A stretch of DNA of 11,806 nucleotides from assembly GCA_025194985.1 (NCBI GenBank), contig JAOANE010000032.1, forward strand, positions 1 to 11,806, written 5' to 3'. Below the pieces are notes generated by a model. The model made no database searches. It saw nothing but the letters and a program-made list of their open reading frames with translations, and was not told the DNA's origin. How positions within the stretch are numbered: the stretch's first letter is position 1; each line of letters begins with the position of its first letter. Both the position numbers and the translations under genes were made by a program. Below are positions 1 through 6,916 of this stretch, piece after piece. The DNA is from Regnicoccus frigidus (GTDB taxonomy: Bacteria > Cyanobacteriota > Cyanobacteriia > PCC-6307 > Cyanobiaceae).

Positions 1-104
1 GGCGATAACGCCGTGGCTGGTGGCTGCTGCTGATCGGCAAGAAGGTGGTCATCAATTCTGAGCTCAGCTTGGTGGGAGTCGATCGGTTTGTGCTGTGGTG
101 GTGA

Positions 105-362
105 TCACCACTGGGGGCTGCAGGGCGTCCAGCCCGCCTTGCGTTTCTCCTCCCAGAGCTTCAGGGCCTCAGCACGGCTCAGATCCCGGCGTGATTTCAG
201 CAAGGGGATCTCCTGGTCGGGGAGCAACTCGCCGGTGGTGATTTCCAGCCGGTGGTAATCCCGCTCCCAGCGGGTCGGGCGAAAACGCAGCACCTGGCGG
301 CCATCACGCAGCCAGCCATCCTTGGGGGAGAGCGGTATTGGCCTCCTGGCCGCAGCTGTCAC
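105..362 (-). CDS. DUF1651-type small cyanobacterial protein
   Basis: An 85-residue protein of unknown function. It has the pattern I associate with DUF1651, a short family known mainly from Synechococcus and Prochlorococcus. That pattern is an N-terminal DGWL followed by a short beta-rich stretch (VLRFRPTRW), then a C-terminal helix with EALKLWEE and the closing GWTPCSPQW. The start is GTG at 362, which overlaps the stop of the upstream minus-strand gene as GTGA. This implies translational coupling and supports both genes being real. No signal peptide or membrane segment is visible. A perfect 14-bp palindrome (98-111) covers the stop codon but has no T-run, so it is not a clear terminator. 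The family call comes from remembered motif layout, not a search. Confidence 0.75.
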   Translation of the reverse strand: MTAAARRPIPLSPKDGWLRDGRQVLRFRPTRWERDYHRLEITTGELLPDQEIPLLKSRRDLSRAEALKLWEEKRKAGWTPCSPQW

Positions 363-700
363 GACCCTTCCGGCGCCCAGCCACGCTGGCGCGAGAGGTC
401 TTCAGTCCAGCCATGGCAGCGGTGGGTGAGGTGCTCCCCTTGCACCAGCAGGCCCTGGTGCAGCTGGCAGGTGAGCAGGGGGATGCAGTTGACCCCGGCG
501 TGGTGCCGAAACCAATGACAAGTCATGCAGACCTTGCGGCTACGGGTGGGCAGCAGGACTGCTTCATCAAGAAAGGGCCAGTGCTCGCAGCCGTCATCGC
601 CTGCGGCTGAGCTAGGCGCCGGCCTGGCACCGCGGGAGCGGGGCAGGGAAGCAGCCACGGCGACACCATCAAAGAGAACACCTGTACTAGCAGAAGTCAT
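359..700 (-). CDS. Cys/His-rich small protein, possible metal binder
   Basis: About 113 residues, function not recognised. The C-terminal half is dense in potential metal ligands: C58, C61, H62, H66, H67, C72, C78, H81, H90, H93, C95 and H96. They include the motif CMTCHWFRHH and a closing HRCHGW. This suggests a small zinc- or metal-binding fold. The N-terminal 50 residues are low-complexity and may not be conserved. The ATG at 700 is preceded by GGGA at suitable spacing. A shorter start at 526 would give only 55 residues, and the frame is open up to 868. The stop overlaps the GTG of the DUF1651-type gene by 4 bp (GTGA), so the two are probably co-transcribed. The coding call for the C-terminal part is firmer than the start. 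Confidence 0.6.
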   Translation of the reverse strand: MTSASTGVLFDGVAVAASLPRSRGARPAPSSAAGDDGCEHWPFLDEAVLLPTRSRKVCMTCHWFRHHAGVNCIPLLTCQLHQGLLVQGEHLTHRCHGWTEDLSRQRGWAPEGS

Positions 701-1090
701 CTGGTTCCCGCCAGCTCGGGCGCGACCCCAGGTGGAGCCCCAGGTGACAACGTCGCGCTGAAAGCGGGCTGATCGGTCCGGCACCCAGACCCGCACCCGG
801 TTCCTCGATGCCACCGGCCATGAACTGCACACGTGCAGTTGACCAAGCAAGCGAACGACCTCTGACACCGGCCGCCGGGCGTGATCACCGCCGCCTCGGA
901 TCGGCGACAGCCGCCGGCCAACACGGATTGGTCAGCACCGATGGGGAGTGTTCCGCCACGGCCCCGGTGAGGAGCCCCCGAAGGCTGCGCTGGCCTGCTC
1001 GGTTCGGCAAGGGCTGACGCGAGGCGCTTCGCGCCCCCTGCCTTCCCTGCGCGGGCCGCGCTGCTGCATCGGGTTCCTCACCTCAAGGCC
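701..1090. other. Intergenic region, no supported gene
   Basis: GC-rich stretch between the minus-strand pair and the plus-strand 71-residue gene. The open frames here lack recognisable protein character. It holds a small hairpin at 1023-1035 (GGCGC-TTC-GCGCC). No convincing promoter could be picked out by eye. Confidence 0.5.
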
Positions 1091-1306
1091 ATGGCCACAC
1101 CCTCTGCACCCAGCTGCGAAATCCGCCGCGTCATCGTTCACTTCTATCCCGATGGCCCCAAGGGCGGCGCCCACCATTGCGAGCAGCGGTTCTTCGGGAA
1201 GCGCGGCAAGCCCGTCAAGAAGATGCGCTTCGTGCCTGCTGAGAAGGCATTCGCCATCGCCCGCTCCTTGCAGGGCACAAGGGGCTGCACCGTCTCGGTG
1301 ATCTGA
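1091..1306 (+). CDS. Conserved-looking 71-residue basic protein
   Basis: Family not named, but it looks like a real, compact gene. The N-terminal half has a beta-strand pattern (IRRVIVHFYPDG) and a His/Cys turn (GGAHHCEQRFF). The middle is basic (GKRGKPVKKM), and it ends in a helix and strand (AIARSLQGTRGCTVSVI). It has no membrane segment or signal peptide. The start is ATG at 1091 with AAGG just upstream. The stop at 1304-1306 is followed within six bases by a strong intrinsic terminator, which marks the end of a transcription unit and supports the gene. The basic patch could mean nucleic-acid binding, but nothing in the sequence proves that. Confidence 0.6.
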   Translation: MATPSAPSCEIRRVIVHFYPDGPKGGAHHCEQRFFGKRGKPVKKMRFVPAEKAFAIARSLQGTRGCTVSVI

Positions 1307-1311
1307 GCCCC

Positions 1312-1333
1312 GGGCCGCTAACGCGGCCCTTTT
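1312..1333 (+). terminator. Intrinsic terminator after the 71-residue gene
   Basis: A perfect 7-bp GC stem, GGGCCGC (1312-1318) with GCGGCCC (1323-1329), and a TAAC tetraloop, followed directly by TTTT. It lies six bases after the stop codon, on the sense strand of the gene. Confidence 0.9.
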
Positions 1334-1670
1334 CTCTGCTCCTGCTCGCCACAAGAGCTGGAGCGAACCAACGGTGTGCGGCTTAGGTGTTGCACCAGGC
1401 TGATAGCGCGGCCGATGACGACGCGGCCTCAGCCGCGCAGACAGCAACGTCAGTAACACTCGGGCGAACCAGCACCGGCCGCGACTCAGAGCGCGGGCGC
1501 ATCGGAACGGGCGAAACGCACCGCATGGTGCCCTGGGCTGCCAGCAGCCGATCGCTGCGCTCTCGGGCTGGCGCCGCCGGCCGCGTCAAGGGCTCCGCAA
1601 GCGGCTTCGCCGCCCTTGACCCGTCCGGCTCACCCAGGGCGTGGGGGCGGCGTTCTTCGCCTCTGGTGCG
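1334..1670. other. Intergenic region with a long inverted repeat
   Basis: No supported gene. The stretch contains a 9-bp perfect inverted repeat, GTCAAGGGC (1585-1593) and GCCCTTGAC (1612-1620). The interior can form smaller stems, CCGC-AA-GCGG or GCGGC-TTC-GCCGC. No T-run follows, so it reads as a structured repeat and not a terminator. Confidence 0.5.
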
Positions 1671-2003
1671 ATGCAAACCCACACCACCGAGTCCCTGCTG
1701 CGCTCCGTGCTGGCTCACAGCCTCGCCACGCTCATCCTCTGCTGCTCCATCGCCTACGGCGCTGGTTTCGCTCTGGGCAGCGGCATTCATTGGCTCAATG
1801 GCCGGCTCTCCGCTGTCGCGTCGGCACGGCTGGCACCGGCCAATCCGCAGCTGATGGCCACCATCGAGGCCTGGCAGGAGGAAGTCAAAGCCGGTCGCTG
1901 GATCGAGCCACAACCCATCGACACAGGCTCGTGGCGCGATCTCCAGCCGCAAAGCGAGCAGCAGGAGGCCGATCAGGATCTTCCGCTCTCCTGGGCCGTG
2001 TAG
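1671..2003 (+). CDS. Small single-helix membrane protein
   Basis: About 110 residues, function unknown. A hydrophobic segment spans about residues 14-38, from LATLILCC through SIAYGAGFALGSGIHWL. That fits one transmembrane helix after a short N-terminus (MQTHTTESLLRSVLAHS). A soluble, Trp-containing tail follows, with EAWQEEVKAGRWIEP. I chose ATG at 1671. An in-frame GTG at 1641 would add ten residues that spoil the N-terminus. Neither start has a strong ribosome binding site. The antisense frame across the same bases is also open but has no membrane or domain logic. The gene is not obviously linked to its neighbours. Confidence 0.5.
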   Translation: MQTHTTESLLRSVLAHSLATLILCCSIAYGAGFALGSGIHWLNGRLSAVASARLAPANPQLMATIEAWQEEVKAGRWIEPQPIDTGSWRDLQPQSEQQEADQDLPLSWAV

Positions 2004-2504
2004 CCCCAGCCAGGGCGGCTCAGGGCCGCCCAAAACTGCCCGCAGATGTCAACCATCATCCGGCAGACATCAGAGGACATCGCCGCTGCGCTGCGCTCTG
2101 GTCTTGGTGGCGGCTGCTCCAGGCCGCTCCACCCGCTCGCTCCCACTCGGGATTCCGCTGCCTTGCACCTGTACCGCCAAATCAAAGCCAGCAGCCGGCA
2201 TCACCACAGCTTCTCTTCTCCTCTCGCGCCTGCTCGGGCTTCGTTATCACTTTTCGTGTGATGCCTCCAGTTGTGGTGCATTGGTCTTCCAGATTTTGCG
2301 ACATTTCCGAGGCAATGTCCGCGCGTTTCTCATTTCAAAGGATAGTTACCCCTTTTTGGATCTTGGTTTTTATTTTCGTACACCTCTGCTTATCTTGCAC
2401 CGTCGCGTCTGGTTGTCGATCGATTCATTCACAGCAACATCGACGGCGCCGTTCAACAGCGAAAGCGAGAACCACACTGGCTTCCTACTCGCATCTTCTC
2501 CAAT
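2004..2504. other. Gene-poor stretch with AT-rich patch
   Basis: No frame here has believable protein character. From about 2205 to 2504 the base composition drops well below the flanks, with T-rich runs such as CCCCTTTTTGG and GGTTTTTATTTTC near 2349-2376. The patch lies between convergent genes: the membrane protein on the plus strand and the phage block on the minus strand. It may be a foreign scar or an untranslated spacer. Confidence 0.5.
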
Positions 2505-2535
2505 AAAAAAGGCCCGGCACAGATGTGCTCGGGCC
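2505..2535 (-). terminator. Intrinsic terminator closing the phage-like operon
   Basis: Read on the minus strand, GGCCCG and the GCACA arm pair with TGTGC and CGGGCC (2511-2535) with one bulged base. Six Ts follow (plus-strand A-run 2505-2510). It lies about 50 bases after the stop of the scaffold-like gene and fits as the 3' end of the 6870-2587 transcript. Confidence 0.9.
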
Positions 2536-2586
2536 AGCAGATTCAGTCATTGCCTCTGTCCTGATCAGTAGCCGGTGCAGCTGGGA

Positions 2587-3471
2587 TCAGCGCCTGGCCC
2601 CGGCTGGCTTGGGTCCATAGCTGGCCAGGTACAGCTCTGAGGTGGTCATGCTCTGCAGGTTGGTCGTCTGGCCATTGCCATCGAACTCAGCGATCACCGT
2701 GTTCGGGCCAAGGCCGCCACGCTGACTGAAGAGAAAACTGAGCACCGGGTGAGTGCGCAACGACTCCACGTGCTCGGAGGCAGCGAGGGTGCCGTCATCG
2801 CCAAGGATCGTGCTGCCCTTGCTGTCGATCGGCTCGAGAATGTCACGCCCATTGGCGTCTTTGCTGAGCCTGAACTCAGCGCCAACCTGGGAGCGAAAGA
2901 TCTCAAAGAAGCTGCCACGGTTGTCGCCACCGGTACGCCCCTCGGCATCAATGAACAAGCGCTCCAGCAAGCGATCCTTGCGCAGTTCATCCACCTGCTT
3001 GAGGGCCTCATCACGCTCTTTGGCCACCAGCTTCACCTTGCGGGCAGCAGAGGCTTCCAGTTGGCGCTCGCGGGTGGCAATCTCACGTTCCAGCTGTTCC
3101 TTCTGCCGCTCGGCCTCCTGCAGCCGCTCGTACTCATCGGGATTGATCTTGGAGAACTGGGAGAGCTGGCGCTTCAAGGTGCGCAGATCGCGCTCCAGGT
3201 TGTTGGTCTTGCGGCGCTCGGCCTTGAGGGCCTCGCTGATCTGCGCGCCGCGGGGAGCAGGCTCGGGCTCGGGCTCATCGCCAGCAATGTCATCGAGGGG
3301 TTCCTCGTCGTCCTGGTCCTCGTCGAGCGACTCATCCTCCAGGTCAGAGGTATCGGCTGCATGGTCATGGTCAGTGTCGCCGGCAACCTGGTTGGGCTGG
3401 TGCTGCTGCTGCTCAAAGGTGACGTAGCGCTGCTGAGCTGCAGCGAGTTGATCAAAGAAGGCTTGAGGCAT
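2587..3471 (-). CDS. Phage scaffold-like acidic coiled-coil protein
   Basis: About 294 residues from the ATG at 3471 (MPQAFFDQL). The order is a Gln-rich N-terminus, a strongly acidic low-complexity stretch at about residues 34-72 (DEDQDDEEPLDD, DEPEPEP), and a long charged heptad-like region at about 78-166 (ERRKTNNLERDLRTLKRQL, EAERQKEQLEREIATRERQL). A globular C-terminus with FFEIFRSQVGAEF and HPVLSFLFSQRGG follows. Acidic plus coiled coil plus a small C-terminal head-binding domain is typical of tailed-phage capsid scaffolding proteins, which fill the procapsid and then leave. No family-specific motif was seen, so this is an architectural call. An alternative ATG at 3531 would start 14 bases after the upstream stop and add 20 residues. 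It is the last gene of the operon, and no capsid gene follows. Confidence 0.6.
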   Translation of the reverse strand: MPQAFFDQLAAAQQRYVTFEQQQHQPNQVAGDTDHDHAADTSDLEDESLDEDQDDEEPLDDIAGDEPEPEPAPRGAQISEALKAERRKTNNLERDLRTLKRQLSQFSKINPDEYERLQEAERQKEQLEREIATRERQLEASAARKVKLVAKERDEALKQVDELRKDRLLERLFIDAEGRTGGDNRGSFFEIFRSQVGAEFRLSKDANGRDILEPIDSKGSTILGDDGTLAASEHVESLRTHPVLSFLFSQRGGLGPNTVIAEFDGNGQTTNLQSMTTSELYLASYGPKPAGARR

Positions 3472-3545
3472 GGTCCACCCATCGCGGCTGTGGTTGATGG
3501 GAGCAGCCCGTCCGGGCTCTGCTCCTGCCATCTATTGCCAGCTGC

Positions 3546-4694
3546 TCAGAGATTGATAGAAGAGAAACCAACCAGCGGCGAAGTGGGATCGGGATCGGGA
3601 TCGGGCGTGGGCTGCTCCAGTGTCGGGTCCACATCCCAGAGGTCATCGGTCACCGAGACACCGCGCAGTTTCGGGAGACGGATCCATCCGCCAGCGGGAA
3701 GCAGGGTCGAGGGCCGGATCGCTGGCACCACCAGATCCTGGCCAGGGTCCAGCTCACTGCTGGGCCTGATCGCCGGCACGTTCACCACCAGGCCCAGCGG
3801 CAGCTGCTCAGCGCCGGGGTAGCGATCGAGATCCGGGAGGTTGTACTCGCGCAGGGTGGGTCTGGTGGTGTCGTAAAGCTCAGCGAGCACGGCCAATGTG
3901 TCGCCCTCCAGCACCAGGTGGCCATCAGCGCGAAGCAGTTGCGGGTTGAGGTTGCGCAGGGTGTCCACCGTGGTGCCGTGACGACCAGCCAGCAGGTTGA
4001 GCGTGTCGCCCACCACGGTGACAATCGTTTCGTAGGTCGCCAGTTCAGGGTTCTCCTTGCGCAAGGTCTGCACGGTGGTGCCGTAGCGCTCCGCAATCAC
4101 GCTCAATGTGTCACCGGGACTGATGACCAGCACCCGGTTGGGCTTGAGCGCCAGCACCACCTTCTCGCCCAGCTGTGGCTGCACCAGGGCGCCGATGCCA
4201 CCGGAGCCATAGGCCTGGCCCACCAGCAGCAGAGAGAGACCAAGCAGCTCAGCTCGCGGCTGTGGGGGCAGCAGGCCGGGCGACTGGAGGCCCGAGAGAT
4301 CACCCAGCCAGCAGAGGCCATCACAGGGGGCAAAGCAGGTGGTGGCCGGGGGCGTCGTGGTGATGCCGGTGTCGGGGTCGGTGAGATCAGGCGGCTGGTA
4401 GATGCCGCGCACACCGATGCCCTGCCAGGGCTGGCTGGCATCAAGGAAGTCCCAGGCGTAGGGGCGCTTGGCATCGAGCACCGCCGCCCGGCAGATGTAG
4501 CCCTCGCAGAGGATGTCGCCGGTATCGACACCAGGGCCGTTGGTGTTGTTGGAGATCAGGCGCTGCTGGGCAATGAAGACATCGAGCACATGCCGCGCCA
4601 CGATCACCGGCTCCCTGGAACCGGGGTGCTGGGGTTGAAAGAACAGCAACCGGGCATTGGCGACAACCTGCAACGGCGAGGCGGACATGGTCAT
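3546..4694 (-). CDS. Phage structural protein with three LysM-like repeats
   Basis: 382 residues. Residues 1-185 are an unrecognised domain with a Cys cluster (C63, C68, C120, C124, C128). Three LysM-type units follow: about 188-222 (ISPGDTLSVIAERYGTT), 224-257 (VVGDTLNLLAGRHGTTVDTL) and 258-308 (LEGDTLAVLAELYDTT, ending LPLGLVVNVP). Only the third has the usual closing L-x-x-G-x-x-V-x-V-P strand. Then come two VPAIRPS repeats and a Pro-Asp tail (PTPDPDPDP). LysM binds peptidoglycan-type glycans and is common in phage lysins and tail or baseplate proteins. No catalytic lysin domain is visible, so a structural or adhesion role is more likely. The start overlaps the upstream stop as TGATG, so it is translationally coupled. 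A second in-frame ATG lies six bases further on. Confidence 0.7.
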   Translation of the reverse strand: MTMSASPLQVVANARLLFFQPQHPGSREPVIVARHVLDVFIAQQRLISNNTNGPGVDTGDILCEGYICRAAVLDAKRPYAWDFLDASQPWQGIGVRGIYQPPDLTDPDTGITTTPPATTCFAPCDGLCWLGDLSGLQSPGLLPPQPRAELLGLSLLLVGQAYGSGGIGALVQPQLGEKVVLALKPNRVLVISPGDTLSVIAERYGTTVQTLRKENPELATYETIVTVVGDTLNLLAGRHGTTVDTLRNLNPQLLRADGHLVLEGDTLAVLAELYDTTRPTLREYNLPDLDRYPGAEQLPLGLVVNVPAIRPSSELDPGQDLVVPAIRPSTLLPAGGWIRLPKLRGVSVTDDLWDVDPTLEQPTPDPDPDPTSPLVGFSSINL

Positions 4695-5227
4695 CAGCCG
4701 CGCAGGATCCAGCCCTGGTAACTACTGGGCTGGGGGCTGGCCTGCCAGCTACGCAGGCTCGGCAGGATCAGGAGAATCGTCTGCGCGTGAAGACGGCGCT
4801 GCTGGGCCGGCGCCAGCGCGGAAGCGGCAGCCGCCTGGTCTGCGCTGGGGATCTCGTATTCGGTGACCACTTCCTCCATGAGCAGATCGGTGGCGTACTC
4901 GATCACATCCAGCTTTTTTGTCGGCAGTTGCTCGGGGATCGGAATGGCAGCGCCCTTGCGCGACACCTTCGTCACCACCGCGTTCTGCGGTGGCGCATCA
5001 GGGTCAAGCGGGGGAGGTGGAGCGAGCAGGGCGGCATCGATCAAGGCGATGGCATCGAGGCTGGCCTTGGCGCTGGGGATCGGATCGGGGTAGCTGGCCT
5101 CCAGCTGCGCCATGGCGTCATTGATGGCACGCACGGCTGGTGCCGTTGCGGGCATCTGCAGGGCACGGCGGATCGCTTCGAGATCAGTGGGACGCCAGGC
5201 GTAGGGGTTGGTGATGGGATCGCTCAT
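4694..5227 (-). CDS. Unknown protein of the phage-like operon
   Basis: 177 residues, not recognised. It begins MSDPITNPYAWRPTD with a helical N-terminus (LEAIRRALQM, AVRAINDAMAQLEA). A Pro-rich linker (LLAPPPPLDPDAPP) follows, then a charged middle containing LDVIEYATDLLMEEVVTEYE and an Ala/Gln-rich C-terminal helix. It has no Cys, signal peptide or membrane segment. The length and its place right after a portal gene would suit a head-tail connector or adaptor. This is a guess from gene order only, since no motif supports it. The ATG overlaps the portal stop by 4 bp (ATGA) and its own stop overlaps the next start (TGATG), so it is firmly part of the operon. Confidence 0.65.
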   Translation of the reverse strand: MSDPITNPYAWRPTDLEAIRRALQMPATAPAVRAINDAMAQLEASYPDPIPSAKASLDAIALIDAALLAPPPPLDPDAPPQNAVVTKVSRKGAAIPIPEQLPTKKLDVIEYATDLLMEEVVTEYEIPSADQAAAASALAPAQQRRLHAQTILLILPSLRSWQASPQPSSYQGWILRG

Positions 5228-6870
5228 GGCTGGTGGCTGGGTACGGCGATCGGATCAGCCGTTGCTGCCATGGGGTTCACCACGCCTGGGGCGCTGGAGA
5301 GCGCGAGCTGGTGGCGTAGCTCAGCGCTGCTGATCACGCCGCGCTCGTGCAGGCTGAGCCATTCATCAACTGAGGGCAGGGGCCGAGCTGGCGGGGTGAG
5401 CGGCGTCACGGTCAGCGACACCCCGGCTCCTGCCTCCAGCGGATCACCGGTGAGAGCGCACCAGTGGCCCAGCAGGGTGGAGAACACCGAAGTCTTGTGC
5501 GTCGCCAGCGACTGGAGGAGCGCAAAGGATTGCCCGGCTGTGAGGCTGATCTCCTGTTCACTGCGGCCGGCGCCCATGTTCTCGGCGGGCACGAGCGCAT
5601 CGCGGCGCATGTTCTGATCCAGCATCTGCAGGTAGGCGCGGTGCTCGGCCAGGGAGCGAGCGCGGATCTCCTTCCACTCAAAGTCCGCGCCGGCAGGCAG
5701 GTCCATGAAGGTGTTGGTGGAGAGCACCAGCGGTTCCGCCGGGCGCTCATCGCCATTGGCATCAGGCACGTTGCCGAACTGATCGACCAGGCCGCTGCGC
5801 ACCGCCACCGGCAGGGCACAGCGCGAAAGCAGGTCCTCGTACTCGCTTTTGAGCCGGTAGTGGGTGAGGTACTGGTGCGCCAGGCCAAGGTGCGGGAGGT
5901 CACCCTGCCCAAAGCCCGCGCCATCGGCGGCGTACCAGACCGCAGGAAGCTGATGCAACCTGGGGCTAAGCAAGGCGGTGCCAAGGGGCTGGGCCCTGAA
6001 ACCACCGGGTTCACGGGGGCTGGGCACCGCGGCGAACGACGCCTGGGTCATGCCATCTGGTGTGAGCAGCAGGCGGTGGTAGGTCCAGTCCGAAAGCTGA
6101 GCGGACTGCAGCTGATTGCCGTCAGCGCCGATGAAGTGAACAGGGATGGCACCGTGCTGCCGCGGCGTCACCGGCCGGCGGCGATCCTGGCGCCACCAGA
6201 GGCCATGGGGCGCCGCCTGGGGATTCGGCTGTGCCCAGTCCAGCAGGTCCGTACGGGGCACAAGCAGCAGCCGGGGCAGGGAAGCGCGATCACCAGCGGC
6301 GATGGCATCGAGGCGATGACCCTCGGAGGGCCAGCGGTGCTCGGGCGGCAGCACCATCAACAGACAGCCGCCATCGCGCAGCACGAGCAGATCGGCGACA
6401 AACAGGAACACCGACAGGTCAGTGCCGTGGCCATCGACATCACCGAGCACCCGCAGCAGGCTGCTCGGCAGGGCGCGGGGGTGAAGGAAGGAGAGCATGC
6501 CGGCATAGGTGCGCAGGGCATCGCGGAAGAAGCCGGTCGGCCGGGCGGCTTCGATGCGGCTCCCATAGGAGAGAGAAGGCTCCTTGTAGCCCTGGGGCAG
6601 GTAGACGCTGCGGCGGCAGGCGCCTTCCGGTGACTGCAGCAGGTTCCAGCAGTCGTAGGCGAGCTGAAGCCGATCACGCACGGCCACCAGGGAGGGATGC
6701 TCCCGCCAGGGCTCCAGCGGCGAGACGCCCTTGGCGGCAACGCCTGCGTGCTGCTCTTTCGGAGAGAGCGGCAGCCACTTGTTGCGGGATCGGCTGCGAC
6801 TCCTGGAGGCCAAGGGCTTGGTGCTGCTGTGGGCTATTGCCAGGAGGGGGCCTGCCTGCTCCCTTCTCAA
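5224..6870 (-). CDS. DUF4055-type phage portal protein
   Basis: 548 residues. The layout matches DUF4055 proteins, which act as portals of some tailed phages, forming the ring at the capsid vertex through which DNA passes. It has an N-terminal helix (VRDRLQLAYDCWNLL), then YLPQ (90-93) and a segment ending in LRTYAGMLSF. Next comes the GDVDGHGTDLSVFLFVADLL block (143-162) and a GGCLLMVLPPE strand. The helix LPHLGLAHQYLTHYRLKSEY (325-344) is followed by CALPVAV, and the C-terminus is helical. An in-frame TAA lies just upstream and the first internal ATG is at residue 125, so a non-ATG start is required. TTG at 6870 with AAGGG before it is best. The first 50 residues (RSRSRSRN) look poorly conserved. 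No terminase gene lies upstream, where a divergent toxin-antitoxin operon sits instead. Confidence 0.75.
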   Translation of the reverse strand: MRREQAGPLLAIAHSSTKPLASRSRSRSRNKWLPLSPKEQHAGVAAKGVSPLEPWREHPSLVAVRDRLQLAYDCWNLLQSPEGACRRSVYLPQGYKEPSLSYGSRIEAARPTGFFRDALRTYAGMLSFLHPRALPSSLLRVLGDVDGHGTDLSVFLFVADLLVLRDGGCLLMVLPPEHRWPSEGHRLDAIAAGDRASLPRLLLVPRTDLLDWAQPNPQAAPHGLWWRQDRRRPVTPRQHGAIPVHFIGADGNQLQSAQLSDWTYHRLLLTPDGMTQASFAAVPSPREPGGFRAQPLGTALLSPRLHQLPAVWYAADGAGFGQGDLPHLGLAHQYLTHYRLKSEYEDLLSRCALPVAVRSGLVDQFGNVPDANGDERPAEPLVLSTNTFMDLPAGADFEWKEIRARSLAEHRAYLQMLDQNMRRDALVPAENMGAGRSEQEISLTAGQSFALLQSLATHKTSVFSTLLGHWCALTGDPLEAGAGVSLTVTPLTPPARPLPSVDEWLSLHERGVISSAELRHQLALSSAPGVVNPMAATADPIAVPSHQP

Positions 6871-6896
6871 TCGCCCTTAGAGTCATCCCATCAGAT

Positions 6897-6912
6897 CATC
6901 CCTGGAGGGATG
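6897..6912 (+). promoter_or_regulatory. Palindrome over the antitoxin RBS, candidate operator
   Basis: A perfect 7-bp inverted repeat, CATCCCT-GG-AGGGATG, with a 2-bp spacer. A third half-site, CATCCCA, lies 13 bases upstream at 6884-6890. The right arm includes the Shine-Dalgarno GGAGGG (6904-6909) of the antitoxin gene. Palindromes here are typical of operators bound by the antitoxin of type II systems for autoregulation. Binding is inferred. The site also sits in the 46-bp gap to the divergent portal gene. Confidence 0.55.
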
Positions 6913-6916
6913 GGCC

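Noticed and set aside
1..104. Open plus-strand frame at the window edge (about 9-104)
   Set aside because: An in-frame TAA at 6-8 closes it upstream, it is only about 31 codons, and no start or domain is evident.
98..111. 14-bp perfect palindrome over the DUF1651 stop codon
   Set aside because: No T-run on either side and no second copy seen. Reported only in the gene note.
1383..2033. Minus-strand open frame (216 codons)
   Set aside because: Opposite the small membrane protein. The composition is low-complexity with no motif. The plus-strand reading has a clear membrane helix.
1616..2506. Plus-strand open frame (296 codons)
   Set aside because: Overlaps the membrane protein in another frame and continues through the AT-rich patch. 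The translation is Arg/Ser/Ala-rich with no motif.
2104..2571. Plus-strand open frame (155 codons)
   Set aside because: Runs straight through the minus-strand terminator and changes character abruptly. Looks like chance.
2749..3822. Long plus-strand open frame (357 codons) over the scaffold-like and LysM genes
   Set aside because: It runs across two well-supported minus-strand genes, and its Leu/Gly-rich translation mirrors their codon bias. No domain seen.
3918..4721. Plus-strand open frame (267 codons)
   Set aside because: Antisense shadow of the LysM gene. The minus strand has recognisable LysM units and an overlap with its operon neighbour.
5464..6633. Plus-strand open frame (389 codons)
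   Set aside because: Antisense to the DUF4055-type portal gene. High GC keeps the frame open, and no protein logic was found.
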